64,000 bases of DNA from Gammaproteobacteria bacterium (GCA_021772935.1 JAJFLA010000056.1:1-64000), one strand, 5' to 3'; shown: positions 26,363 through 35,430, numbered from the stretch's first letter. The notes: generated from the letters alone by a model not told the origin. A program made the numbers and translations.

Positions 26363-27846
26363 AACTGATACCAGAAATACGCGAAGACGTTCTCAGAAAA
26401 AGTATCGCCCGTGCCCGCGAGCGCAACATCATCCTGCCGACCTTTGCCCAGATGAAAGACCCCGGCCTGATACCGGCAAAGATCGCCACGCGGCTTCAGG
26501 ATGTCGGCTTGTGGGACATGGATCCGGCTAATCTGTTCCGTATCAGCTGGAAAAATGAGCCGGTGAAACACGGTGGTGGCTTCGGTGAAGGTAACTGGAT
26601 CGAATTTCCCTCCAGTCTCACCGGGGTGGACGCGACTATCGTTGGCATCGTTGGCAAATGGTTTCCCACCGGTGCACATAAAGTCGGCGCAGCATACGGT
26701 TGCCTGGTGCCACGCCTGGTAACAGGGGCTTTTGATCCGGATACGCAAAAGGCTGTCTGGCCATCCACTGGTAACTACTGCCGTGGCGGTGCTTATGACT
26801 GCGCCTTGCTGGCTTGTCCTGCGGTGGCCATCCTGCCCGAGGGAATGAGCCGCGAACGTTTTGAGTGGCTGCAGGAAATCGGCACCGACGAGATCATCGC
26901 TACGCCTGGGACGGAATCCAACGTCAAGGAAATATACGATAAGTGTTGGGAATTACGCAGAGAGCGTGGTGACGGCATTATGATTTTCAACCAGTTTGAG
27001 GAGTTTGGGAACGCCATCTGGCACTACCAGACGACCGGCTCGGTAATCGAAGAGATTTTTAGCCATCATTATGGCGATAAGCATGAGGACGGTAAGAGTC
27101 GTCTATCGGCTTTTGTCAGCGCGACAGGTTCTGCTGGAACATTGGCAGCCGGTGATTTTCTGCGCAGCCGCCACCCTGACATCCGTGTAGTGGCCACCGA
27201 AGCCCTTCAATGTCCCACGTTGCTTAGCTTCGGTTTTGGTGAACACCGTATCGAGGGCATTGGTGATAAACACATACCGTGGATTCACAATGTACGTAAT
27301 ACTGACATGGTGGTCGCTGTGGATGACGAACAGACGATGCAATTGATGCGTCTGTTTAACGAGGACGAAGGCCGCGCCTGCTTGCGTCGTGAGGGTGTCG
27401 ATGAAACCACCATCGAAGCACTGGGTCAGATTGGTATCTCTGGTCTGTGCAACCTTGTCGCCAGCATCAAGACCGCCCGCTATTACGATATGGATGGCCG
27501 AGATGTGATCTTTACACCGTTGACTGACTCAATGGAACTGTATTCATCCCGCGTCGAAGAGATGCTGGATAAGCACGGAGCCTACACCAGCCACCAGGCC
27601 GACCAGCATTATGGACGGTACCTGCTAGGCACCGGCACCGACCATCTTCGGGAACTGACCTACGCCGACCGCAAAGCACTGCACAACTTCAAGTATTTCA
27701 CCTGGGTGGAGCAGCAGGGGCGGTCAGCAGAAGAGTTGCGCCAACTGTGGGATGTGGATTTCTGGCACGAAGTCTTTTCGCAGGATGTGGTCGATGAATG
27801 GGATCAACTCATCAACAACTTTAACCAGGCCGCCGCGATAGGCTAA
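26359..27846 (+). CDS. Fold-type-II PLP-dependent lyase-like enzyme of unknown substrate
   Basis: 495 residues, GTG start overlapping the xdhD stop (GTGA) behind GGAGG. The motif KWFPTGAHKVGAAYG offers a PLP-binding Lys, followed by WPSTGNYCRGGAYDCALLA (an S-T-G-N-type phosphate/carboxylate loop) and a Gly-rich loop SATGSAGTLAAGD. These belong to the cysteine synthase/tryptophan synthase beta fold. It is not close to E. coli YgeX (diaminopropionate ammonia-lyase, about 398 residues): the K-containing motif, length and C-terminal 100-residue extension differ. In the operon it lies between xdhD and ygeY, next to where ygeX stands in E. coli (ygeW-ygeX-ygeY), so it may perform the same or an equivalent ammonia-releasing step. 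That role is inferred from position only. Confidence 0.75.
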   Translation: MKLIPEIREDVLRKSIARARERNIILPTFAQMKDPGLIPAKIATRLQDVGLWDMDPANLFRISWKNEPVKHGGGFGEGNWIEFPSSLTGVDATIVGIVGKWFPTGAHKVGAAYGCLVPRLVTGAFDPDTQKAVWPSTGNYCRGGAYDCALLACPAVAILPEGMSRERFEWLQEIGTDEIIATPGTESNVKEIYDKCWELRRERGDGIMIFNQFEEFGNAIWHYQTTGSVIEEIFSHHYGDKHEDGKSRLSAFVSATGSAGTLAAGDFLRSRHPDIRVVATEALQCPTLLSFGFGEHRIEGIGDKHIPWIHNVRNTDMVVAVDDEQTMQLMRLFNEDEGRACLRREGVDETTIEALGQIGISGLCNLVASIKTARYYDMDGRDVIFTPLTDSMELYSSRVEEMLDKHGAYTSHQADQHYGRYLLGTGTDHLRELTYADRKALHNFKYFTWVEQQGRSAEELRQLWDVDFWHEVFSQDVVDEWDQLINNFNQAAAIG

Positions 27847-27893
27847 TCCTGGCAGACTTGCGCAATAATTTATTAAAAAGTGAGAACAAACAA

Positions 27894-29102
27894 ATGCTGA
27901 GCAACAGCCACTACTATACGGATGCCAAGGAACTCGAATCTGAGCTGGCGTGTTTTATGCAGGATATTATCCGCATCCCGTCGTTGAGTTCCAAAGAGGG
28001 TGCCGTCATCGAACGTATTCGTGAGGAAATGCTGCATGTTGGCTTTGATGAAGTCAAGGTTGACCCGATGGGCAATCTGATTGGCCGGATTGGCTCAGGA
28101 CCGTATAAGATTGCCTTGGATGGTCACGTAGATACGGTCGATACCGGTGACTTGTCATTGTGGGATCGTGATCCGCACTCCGGCGATATCGAGAATGGAA
28201 TCCTGTACGGCCGGGGTGCCAGTGATATGAAGGGTGGTGTAGCCTCGAGCGTTTATGCGGGTGCATTGCTCAAAAAAATCGGGGTGCCGGACAACGTTTC
28301 CTTGTACGTGACCGCGACCGTGCAGGAGGAAGACTGCGATGGTTTATGCTGGCAATACATCGTCAAAGAAGACCAACTGCAGCCTGACCTGGTTGTTATC
28401 ACCGAACCGACCAGCCTGAACATTTACCGTGGACATCGTGGTCGGATGGAGATGGAAGTCCGTACCTCGGGTATTTCCTGTCATGGTTCGGCACCTGAGC
28501 GTGGTGTAAACGCGGTCTACAAGATGGCTGGCATCATTGCCGATATCGAGAAGCTCAATGAACAGTTGGAAGCACGTGAGCCGTTGGGCAAGGGTACTGT
28601 GACGATCAGTGAGATACGCTCAACTTCGCCCAGCTTGTGCGCAGTGGCTGACGGTTGCACGATTCATCTCGACCGGCGATTGACCGTAGCAGAAACCGAA
28701 AAGACGTCGGTGGCGGAAATCCTTGCGCTGCCATCAGTGCAGGCCGCGGATGCCATGGTGACGGTATTGGACTATGCGGTAGCCAGCCATACCGGACTGA
28801 CCTATCCGACTCGCAAGTACTATCCGACCTGGGATATCGACGAAGACGACCCTGCTATGCATAGTGCGAAGCTTGCTTACCAGGCAGCGTTCGGCAGTGA
28901 GCCCAAAACCGGCTTCTGGACCTTTAGTACCAACGGCGTCGCGACGGCGGGTATGCACAACATTCCATCCATCGGCTTCGGGCCCGGCCATGAGCACTTT
29001 GCTCACGCCCCGAATGAACAGGTTGAAATCGAACACCTGGTGCGCTGCACAGCCTTCTACACCGCGCTGGTGAAGACCATCGCCCAGGAACAGGGAGAAT
29101 AA
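27894..29102 (+). CDS. ygeY: YgeY-family M20 metallohydrolase
   Basis: About 402 residues. The M20 dinuclear zinc motifs are present: LDGHVDTVDTG (metal His and Asp), YGRGASDMKGG (bridging Asp), VQEEDCDGLCWQYI (catalytic Glu pair) and the late FGPGHEHFAHAPNE (metal His). The dimerisation-domain motif SCHGSAPERGVNA is also there. EEDCDGLCWQYI and the surrounding residues match E. coli YgeY closely, a hydrolase of the purine-catabolic cluster thought to cleave an N-carbamoyl or ureido intermediate. The frame opens at a TTG (27858), but ATG 27894 begins nearer to the family start. It lies two bases before ygeW. Confidence 0.9.
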   Translation: MLSNSHYYTDAKELESELACFMQDIIRIPSLSSKEGAVIERIREEMLHVGFDEVKVDPMGNLIGRIGSGPYKIALDGHVDTVDTGDLSLWDRDPHSGDIENGILYGRGASDMKGGVASSVYAGALLKKIGVPDNVSLYVTATVQEEDCDGLCWQYIVKEDQLQPDLVVITEPTSLNIYRGHRGRMEMEVRTSGISCHGSAPERGVNAVYKMAGIIADIEKLNEQLEAREPLGKGTVTISEIRSTSPSLCAVADGCTIHLDRRLTVAETEKTSVAEILALPSVQAADAMVTVLDYAVASHTGLTYPTRKYYPTWDIDEDDPAMHSAKLAYQAAFGSEPKTGFWTFSTNGVATAGMHNIPSIGFGPGHEHFAHAPNEQVEIEHLVRCTAFYTALVKTIAQEQGE

Positions 29103-29103
29103 A

Positions 29104-30105
29104 ATGACTCGGGAAGTACTGGCACTAACGGATCGTATGAAGGGTCGTGACTGGTTGATGACGCAGGATTGGGTGGATGATGAGATCGAACTGGTGTTAA
29201 ACACCGCCAACCAGCTCAAGACGGATTTTAAAACAGGTGTACAAACACTACACCTGCCACATAAGACGATCTTCCTGATTTTCTTCGACAAGTCCACTCG
29301 CACGCGCAATTCATTCGAAGCCGGTATCACACAGCTCGGTGGTCACGGACACTTTATCGATTCGGCAACATCTCAGATTGCGCACGGCGAAAGCCCCAAG
29401 GACATGGGTATCATTCTCTCTAGTTACGGACACGGCATTGCCATACGCCACGATACCGTGCCCGGTGAAGGCCAGGCCTATATGCGTGAGGTGGCTGAGT
29501 GGGCTACTGTACCGGTGATCAACATGCAATGTGATGTGGATCATCCCTGCCAGACACTGGCCGACCTGATGACCATCCGCGAGGAGTTTGGTAAAGACCT
29601 GCGTGATCTCAAGATTGCTGTCTCTTGGGCCTACGCCCCCAGCTATGTCAAGCCGATGTCTGTACCGCAGGGGCTAATCATGTTGATGACCCGCTATGGT
29701 ATGAACGTGACACTGGCCCATCCACCGGAATACACCTTGATGGAAGAGCCCATGCGCCTGGCCCGTGAGAACACGATGCGTTCCGGCGGCAACTTCGAAG
29801 TGGTTGACAACATGGAAGAAGCCTTCGCTGACGCAGATATCGTGTATCCAAAGAGCTGGGGTCCGGAATCCCTCTATGGCAATCCGGAAGAGGCGATGAA
29901 GGTGGCCGCGCAGTACCGCCATTGGATTTGTGATGAACCGATGATGTCGAAGGCAAAACAAAAAGCGATTTATATGCATTGTCTGCCTGCAGATCGCGGC
30001 AGCGAAGTGGTCGATGCCGTGATTGACGGACCACAGTCGCGAGTTTATCCGGAAGCTGAAAACCGGATGCACACGGCCAAGGCATTAATGGCGCTGACGA
30101 TGTAG
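29104..30105 (+). CDS. ygeW: YgeW-type carbamoyltransferase
   Basis: 333 residues of the aspartate/ornithine carbamoyltransferase superfamily. The carbamoyl phosphate loop is FDKSTRTRNSFEAG (the STRTR signature), HPCQTLADLMT is the HPxQ motif, and CLPAD near the C-terminus corresponds to the HCLP loop. The substrate loop differs from the anabolic enzymes, as in YgeW. In this cluster the enzyme should work in the catabolic direction, phosphorolysing a ureido group to make carbamoyl phosphate for the carbamate kinase encoded next. It is shorter than E. coli YgeW (about 396 residues) because the N-terminal extension is missing. Confidence 0.88.
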   Translation: MTREVLALTDRMKGRDWLMTQDWVDDEIELVLNTANQLKTDFKTGVQTLHLPHKTIFLIFFDKSTRTRNSFEAGITQLGGHGHFIDSATSQIAHGESPKDMGIILSSYGHGIAIRHDTVPGEGQAYMREVAEWATVPVINMQCDVDHPCQTLADLMTIREEFGKDLRDLKIAVSWAYAPSYVKPMSVPQGLIMLMTRYGMNVTLAHPPEYTLMEEPMRLARENTMRSGGNFEVVDNMEEAFADADIVYPKSWGPESLYGNPEEAMKVAAQYRHWICDEPMMSKAKQKAIYMHCLPADRGSEVVDAVIDGPQSRVYPEAENRMHTAKALMALTM

Positions 30106-30111
30106 CATGAG

Positions 30112-31095
30112 ATGATCAAAATGACACACAAGTCCAGCTCTGATAATGGTCACGAAGCACCCCTGGTGGTGATTGCCATTGGGGGCAATTCACTAATCAA
30201 GGACAACAAACACCGCACGGTGTTGGATCAGTACAATGCCGTTGGCGAAACAGCTCGCCACATTGTGCCGATCGTACAAGCGGGTTATCGCGTTGTAGTA
30301 ACACACGGTAATGGACCTCAGGTCGGCTTTATCCTGCTGCGCTCCGACCTGGCCCGTGATGTGTTGCACGAAGTTCCGTTGGTCAGTTGTGTCGCGGACA
30401 CCCAGGGTGCGATTGGTTACCAGATTACACAGACACTACAAAATGAATTGCATTTGCAAGGTATCGATAAAGAAGTGGTCTCAATTGTGACTCAGGTGGT
30501 TATTGACCCTGACGATCCGGGTTTTCAACACCCGGATAAACCCATCGGGCCGTTTATGAAAGAAGACGAAGCGAAAGAGCGGGAAACAGAGGAAGGCTGG
30601 GTTGTTGGTGAGGATGCGGGTCGTGGATGGCGGCGACTGGTGCCAGCACCGGCACCGCTGGAGATCATCGAACTGGACGCAATCAGGGCGCTGCTGGATC
30701 GTGGAACGCTGGTGGTCGCAGTGGGTGGTGGTGGCATCCCGGTCGTGCGTCGACCGGATGGCACGCTGAAGGGTCGTGATGCGGTCATCGACAAGGATGC
30801 GGCCACGTGCATACTGGCTTGCGAGCTCGGTGCGTCAATATTGATAGAGTCCACCAGTGTGGACAAAGCCGCACTGAATTTCGAAACACCACAGCAGCTT
30901 GACATTGACCATATGAACAGCGTCGAGTGTCGTCGTTACCTGGATCAAGGACATTTTGCCCCCGGTAGTATGCAACCCAAGATCGAGGCCGCGTTGACCT
31001 TTCTGGAACAGGGTGGAGACAGGGTGATTATCACCCAGCCCCATCACCTCGAACAGGCCTTGCAAGGGATATACGGCACCCATATCGTGCCCTGA
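30112..31095 (+). CDS. arcC: Carbamate kinase
   Basis: 327 residues of the amino acid kinase fold. AIGGNSLI near residue 25, VVTHGNGPQVG, VAVGGGGIPVV and VIDKDAATCILACE are the nucleotide- and carbamoyl-phosphate-binding motifs of ArcC/YqeA. The enzyme makes ATP, CO2 and ammonia from carbamoyl phosphate and ADP in the cytosol, the energy-yielding end of the pathway. It begins six bases after the ygeW stop; ATG 30112 and ATG 30121 are both possible. Directly after its stop a threonine-synthase-like gene follows. In E. coli the equivalent in this cluster is yqeA. Confidence 0.92.
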   Translation: MIKMTHKSSSDNGHEAPLVVIAIGGNSLIKDNKHRTVLDQYNAVGETARHIVPIVQAGYRVVVTHGNGPQVGFILLRSDLARDVLHEVPLVSCVADTQGAIGYQITQTLQNELHLQGIDKEVVSIVTQVVIDPDDPGFQHPDKPIGPFMKEDEAKERETEEGWVVGEDAGRGWRRLVPAPAPLEIIELDAIRALLDRGTLVVAVGGGGIPVVRRPDGTLKGRDAVIDKDAATCILACELGASILIESTSVDKAALNFETPQQLDIDHMNSVECRRYLDQGHFAPGSMQPKIEAALTFLEQGGDRVIITQPHHLEQALQGIYGTHIVP

Positions 31096-31109
31096 AAGGA
31101 AGCCATGAT

Positions 31110-32360
31110 ATGAGCATGAATGGATACCGGTGTATTGCCTGCTCTGCGACACAAGCAGCAGATTTTGAAGGCTTTCTGTGCACCTTTTGTGGTGGCAACC
31201 TCGATATCAGTTATGACTATGGGGCAGTTGCAAACAAAATTGGCGACAGTTTTTTGAAAGGCCCCCATGATCTGTTCCGGTTTGCAGCATTGCTGCCACT
31301 GGAACAACCCCGGTCGCCTTTCCCGCTTCGAGTGGGTGGTACACCGCTTTACCTGGCGACTCGCCTGGGTGAATTGCTCGGTATGCGAAAACTGTATCTT
31401 AAGGACGACAGCCTGAACCCCAGCGCTTCACTTAAAGACCGTGCCAGCGCGGTAACCATTGGACGTGCCCTTGATATAGGTGCAGGTGTCGTATCCGTTG
31501 CCAGCACGGGCAATGCCGGTTCTTCACTGGCCTGCCTGGCGGCTGCTACCGGTCTGGATGCCGTGGTCTTCGTACCAGCCAATGCACCGTTGGCGAAGCT
31601 TACCCAGATGCTTGCTTTTGGAGCCCAGGTGCTCGCAGTACAGGGTAACTATGACGATGCCTATGATCTTTGCCTGGCTGCTTCCGCTGAATTTGGCTGG
31701 TTTAATCGAAGCACCGGTTTTAATGCGTTTACCCGAGAAGGTAAAAAAACCTGTGCTTACGAAATCTGGCAAGATATGGGTGGCCAGGTGCCGGACCGGG
31801 TTGTAGTCTCCACTGGGGATGGCAATACCCTCAGCGCCATCTGGAAAGGTTGGTGTGATCTGAAAGCTATCGGCTTGATCGAGCGCTTGCCGAAAATAGA
31901 CTGTGTGCAATCGACCGCCAGTGCTGCCATCTGCAAGACTGTGCATCAAATTCGTAATGGCGCTGGGTTAAAAGTGGATTGGTCCACATTGGTGGTAGGG
32001 GAAGTGAAGGCGGCGACCGTTGCCGACTCCATATCCGTTGACCGGCCACGTGATGGCTTGGCCGCCGTAAAAGCCGTGATTCAATCCGGTGGCGAAGCGG
32101 TGACAGTTACGGACCAGGAAATCCTGGCTGCCATCCCTGAGATGGCACGGGCCAGCGGCGTATTTCCAGAGCCAGCTGCGGCGGTACCATGGGCCGGTGT
32201 GAAACAGATGATAGGCAATGCTCGGGTTGCCAGCGAAGAACGGGTGGTATGCATTGTTTCCGGCAGTGGTCTCAAAGATATCGCCAACGCCCGGGCTGTT
32301 GTCGGCGAGCCGCAACTGATCGAACCTTCAATCGAAGCCGTCCGGAAGTGTCAGATATAA
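31110..32360 (+). CDS. Threonine-synthase-like PLP enzyme with N-terminal zinc ribbon
   Basis: 416 residues. The N-terminus carries two Cys pairs (CIAC at about 8-11 and CTFCGGNL at about 23) forming a zinc ribbon. The PLP domain follows: GGTPLYLATRL, LKDDSLNPSASLKDRAS with the PLP Lys, VASTGNAGSSLA (phosphate loop) and STGDGNTLSA. This is the archaeal-type threonine synthase architecture. However, position as last gene of a purine-catabolic operon, and the absence of thrA/thrB nearby, suggest a lyase or replacement activity such as diaminopropionate or serine/threonine deamination rather than threonine biosynthesis. Function therefore stays open; the family call is secure. Confidence 0.8.
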   Translation: MSMNGYRCIACSATQAADFEGFLCTFCGGNLDISYDYGAVANKIGDSFLKGPHDLFRFAALLPLEQPRSPFPLRVGGTPLYLATRLGELLGMRKLYLKDDSLNPSASLKDRASAVTIGRALDIGAGVVSVASTGNAGSSLACLAAATGLDAVVFVPANAPLAKLTQMLAFGAQVLAVQGNYDDAYDLCLAASAEFGWFNRSTGFNAFTREGKKTCAYEIWQDMGGQVPDRVVVSTGDGNTLSAIWKGWCDLKAIGLIERLPKIDCVQSTASAAICKTVHQIRNGAGLKVDWSTLVVGEVKAATVADSISVDRPRDGLAAVKAVIQSGGEAVTVTDQEILAAIPEMARASGVFPEPAAAVPWAGVKQMIGNARVASEERVVCIVSGSGLKDIANARAVVGEPQLIEPSIEAVRKCQI

Positions 32361-32430
32361 AAATAAATGGTTTTGACGTAGGATTACGCGTTCAAGAGTC
32401 GGCTCGAGATTCGAAAACAGGTTTTGTTAA

Positions 32431-32877
32431 ATGATGCAAAAAGAAGATGTTGGAGAGGCTATTCAAACAGGCTGGGCACTGCTTTTTGCCGCCTGGATTA
32501 TCGCAAGTAGCGCGACGCTGGGCAGCCTTTTTTTCAGTCACATTATGGACATTCCGGTATGTGTGCTGTGCTGGTATCAACGTATAGCCATGTACCCGTT
32601 GGTGTTGATTCTGGCCATTGGCCTGTTGACCTATGATCCCAGGGTGGTGCGTTATGCCGGTGCGCTGGTAGCGGTCGGGTGGCTTTTGGCTTTGTTCCAC
32701 ATATTGCTGCTCGCCGGGATTATTCCGGAAAGTGTTCAACCCTGTGTGCAGGGTATCCCTTGTTCGGAAACACACATTTTACTGCTTGGTTTTTTGAACA
32801 TTCCCGTTCTCTCTCTTTTGACGTTTACTATCATTGGCGTTTTGTTGTTTTATACACATAGGAAGGAAGCATCATGA
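32431..32877 (+). CDS. DsbB/BdbC-type disulfide bond formation membrane protein
   Basis: 148 residues with four transmembrane helices. The first periplasmic turn holds CVLCWYQR (the CxxC that passes electrons to quinone in DsbB/BdbC), and the second has CVQGIPC near residues 110-116, the pair that reoxidises the DsbA-like partner. The short length and motif place it with the BdbC group. Its ATGA stop overlaps the start of the thioredoxin-like gene, so the two form a disulfide-introducing module. ATG codons at 32431 and 32434 are both possible. Confidence 0.88.
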   Translation: MMQKEDVGEAIQTGWALLFAAWIIASSATLGSLFFSHIMDIPVCVLCWYQRIAMYPLVLILAIGLLTYDPRVVRYAGALVAVGWLLALFHILLLAGIIPESVQPCVQGIPCSETHILLLGFLNIPVLSLLTFTIIGVLLFYTHRKEAS

Positions 32878-33524
32878 GTCGAAAACTCCTCTTTATTTCC
32901 GTGGCCGGGTTACTTTTATTGGCCTTCGTGATGGCCACGGTGATTTATCAGAATTACAAAACTACGCAGCAGGGTGCATCTGTGACCAGGAACCAGAGCG
33001 TCGTGGAACGGCAAGGTGCGCCCATCAAAGGTCCCATCGATGCCAAGGTTACCATTGTAGAGTTTTTGGATCCGGCTTGCGGAACCTGTCGGGATTTCTA
33101 TCCCCTCATGAAACGACTTATTGACCAGTATCCGGGAAAGGTCAGAGTGATGGTTCGCTATGCTCCGCTTCATACCGGTTCAGACCAGGTTGTGAAGATG
33201 CTGGAGGCAGCTCATCGTCAGGGTAAATTTTTTCAGGCTCTGGAATTGCTGTTCGACAACCAACATCGCTGGGTTGTTAATCATGTGTCTCAGCCAATGC
33301 GTGCCCGGGGCATATTAAATGGTCTGGCTATGGATCATAAAAAGTTGGATGCTGATATGAATAGAGCCGATGTGGCGAATGTCATTCAACAGGATGTGAC
33401 CGATGGTCAAGCGCTTAAAGTCCAGGCAACTCCGGAATTTTTTGTTAATGGGCAACCTTTGCCCAGCTTTGGCTACGAATCCTTGAGTCAAATGGTCAAA
33501 GAAGCGGTGGCTGACATTGAGTGA
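32874..33524 (+). CDS. DsbA/BdbD-like thiol:disulfide oxidoreductase
   Basis: 216 residues. An N-terminal hydrophobic segment (LLFISVAGLLLLAFVMATV) anchors or exports it. The thioredoxin-fold catalytic site is FLDPACGTCRDFYPL with a CGTC motif near residue 66, a helical insertion follows, and the cis-Pro loop is QATPEFFVNG. It acts in the periplasm and accepts disulfides from the DsbB-like protein encoded upstream (4-bp overlap). c-type cytochromes encoded on both sides are possible clients, since cytochrome c maturation depends on periplasmic thiol chemistry. Confidence 0.88.
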   Translation: MSRKLLFISVAGLLLLAFVMATVIYQNYKTTQQGASVTRNQSVVERQGAPIKGPIDAKVTIVEFLDPACGTCRDFYPLMKRLIDQYPGKVRVMVRYAPLHTGSDQVVKMLEAAHRQGKFFQALELLFDNQHRWVVNHVSQPMRARGILNGLAMDHKKLDADMNRADVANVIQQDVTDGQALKVQATPEFFVNGQPLPSFGYESLSQMVKEAVADIE

Positions 33525-33589
33525 GAGGCACTAGGGTGCCGGGTTAATCGGCTAACAGACCCGAAACGGAAAGTTTGCAGAACCCATGC

Positions 33590-33616
33590 AAAAAAAAGCC
33601 GGGATTGGATCCCGGC
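33590..33616 (-). terminator. Intrinsic terminator of the minus-strand cytochrome gene
   Basis: GCCGGGAT (33598-33605) and ATCCCGGC (33609-33616) form an 8-bp stem with a 3-nt loop. On the minus strand it is followed by eight T (A run at 33590-33597 on the plus strand). It lies 22 bp after the cytochrome stop codon and also ends the window between the convergent Dsb operon. Confidence 0.88.
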
Positions 33617-33637
33617 TTCAACTCAAACTAACAAAAT

Positions 33638-33937
33638 CTATTGGGCAGCGAAATAAGCAGCCAGGTTGGCAATGTCGTCATCGCTGAGGGCGGCAACCAT
33701 GGGCGCCATCATTGGGTCTTTGCGTGTGCCGTCACGGAAGGCCGTAATCTGTTTGGCCAGGTACTGCTCTTTCTGTCCCGCGAGGTTAGGCCACATAGGA
33801 TTCAGGCTGATACCGTTGGCGCCATGGCAGCTTGCGCAGATGGCTGATTTAGCTTTGCCTGCTGCCGCATCTCCGGCCATGGCTGATGATGCTGCAAAAA
33901 GCAGTGCCGTAAGTAGCGCAAAAAGGAATAGTTTCAA
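33638..33937 (-). CDS. Small periplasmic cytochrome c (c553/c4-like)
   Basis: 99 residues: signal peptide [21 protein letters not shown], haem site [10 protein letters not shown] near residue 34, [13 protein letters not shown] helix and distal Met in [16 protein letters not shown], ending in the LAAYFA helix. This is the common single-domain class I cytochrome c-553 pattern. The start is TTG at 33937 with GGAGG eight bases upstream. Its own terminator lies just downstream. It is probably a soluble electron shuttle between respiratory complexes or for cytochrome peroxidase. Confidence 0.92.
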   Translation of the reverse strand: MKLFLFALLTALLFAASSAMAGDAAAGKAKSAICASCHGANGISLNPMWPNLAGQKEQYLAKQITAFRDGTRKDPMMAPMVAALSDDDIANLAAYFAAQ

Positions 33938-34154
33938 TGTAAAGTCCTCCGTAGAATTCGGTAAATAATTTTATGGGTGGTTTAAGTGGCAGGGATTTTA
34001 CCGGAAAATGAGCACCTTAGTAACCAAAACAACAACAAATAGACAGCCTTGGTCGCAACAGGATGTAGCAGGGTGCGCCCACTTGAACAAACCCGCGAAA
34101 ATGACATGGTGGTCTGTTAGGCTGAGCGGCAATCATCAATAACGGAAGCTTGGA

Positions 34155-35396
34155 ATGCGACAGATAGTTTTTTTAGTATTGGTCTTTTTGGTATGCGCTT
34201 GTGGTTCCAAAGAACCGGTTGGTGTTCCCCCGGTAAGCAAACAAGCCACCACAGATTGGCGACTGATTATTCATTTACCTGATGTTGAGCTACCGGTGCA
34301 CCTACACTTGGCGGCTGATGCAAGCGAAGCGTGGCTCTCCAATGGTTTGGAAAAGGTCAGCATACCGGAGGTCAGCCGACAAGAGGAAAACTGGCGTCTG
34401 CATTTTCCAGCATTTAACAATACACTTGTACTGCATCAACAGGGAGATTCTCTTGTCGGTAACCTGACGTTGGTAAAGCGGGGTTATGAACAGCTCATGC
34501 AAATTACAGGGGAGCCTGATCCAGGTTACCGATTCGTGCCGGAACCCCGGCCAAACGGTGAATTTACCGGGCGCTGGGATGTGACGTTCGTAGATGATGA
34601 CGGTAAAGAAACGGTTGCCATTGGTGAGTTTGATCAGCAGGGCGGTAAACTAAGCGGGACCTTTCTGACCCCGTTAGGTGACTACCGTTATCTTGCCGGA
34701 GAAGTGGATGGTGACGCACTTCATCTGTCAACCTACGATGGCGCACACGCGTTCGTGTTTGAAGCACACATGCAGCCGGACGGTAGCCTGAGAGGTGATT
34801 TTTGGTCGGGTACACGTTGGCATGAAAGCTGGGTTGCACACAGGAATTTTGAAGCACAATTGCCGGATGCGTATTCCCTGACCTACCTGAAGGACGGTTA
34901 TGAGCAAATGGAATTCAGTTTCCCGGACCTGGAGGGGAACACGGTTGCACTGACCGACCCGAAATATCGACACAAAGTTGTACTCGTGGTCCTGTCGGGT
35001 AGTTGGTGCCCCAACTGTGCGGATGAAGCGGAATTCCTGTCTGGCTATTATCGTGAGAATCAGGCCAGGGGGCTGGAGGTAATAACGCTGTTGTACGAGC
35101 ATTCTGAAGTGTTCGAGTTAGCCGCAAAGCAGGGCCGGGCGCTGCAGGCCAAACACGGGATCGAATTCGATCTATTGATTGCTGGCACGTCAGACAAGAC
35201 ACTGGCATCGGAAACGCTTCCGATGCTGAATAGTGTACTGGCATTCCCCACCATGATCTTTATTGATCGCATGGGCGGCATTCGTAAGATTTACACAGGT
35301 TTTTCCGGGCCGGGAACCGGTCAGCACTACACGCAATATGTAACAGAGTTTAAGGCCCAGATGGAAGTGTTACTTGAAGAGGGGACAGGCCCTTAA
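34155..35396 (+). CDS. TlpA-like thioredoxin-domain lipoprotein
   Basis: 413 residues. The N-terminus MRQIVFLVLVFLVCACGSKEP has a lipoprotein signal with the modified Cys at residue 16. Residues about 25-235 form a beta-rich domain seen in large TlpA-type proteins, and the C-terminal ~160 residues are a thioredoxin fold with LSGSWCPNCADEAEFL (WCPNC active site, near 280) and cis-Pro loop AFPTMIFIDRMGG. It is a periplasm-facing, membrane-anchored disulfide reductase/isomerase, perhaps serving cytochrome maturation. Its 217-bp upstream region holds the divergent start of the small cytochrome gene. Confidence 0.85.
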   Translation: MRQIVFLVLVFLVCACGSKEPVGVPPVSKQATTDWRLIIHLPDVELPVHLHLAADASEAWLSNGLEKVSIPEVSRQEENWRLHFPAFNNTLVLHQQGDSLVGNLTLVKRGYEQLMQITGEPDPGYRFVPEPRPNGEFTGRWDVTFVDDDGKETVAIGEFDQQGGKLSGTFLTPLGDYRYLAGEVDGDALHLSTYDGAHAFVFEAHMQPDGSLRGDFWSGTRWHESWVAHRNFEAQLPDAYSLTYLKDGYEQMEFSFPDLEGNTVALTDPKYRHKVVLVVLSGSWCPNCADEAEFLSGYYRENQARGLEVITLLYEHSEVFELAAKQGRALQAKHGIEFDLLIAGTSDKTLASETLPMLNSVLAFPTMIFIDRMGGIRKIYTGFSGPGTGQHYTQYVTEFKAQMEVLLEEGTGP

Positions 35397-35430
35397 CAGT
35401 GCAGTCCAGCAGACAGGTCCCATTGAAATT

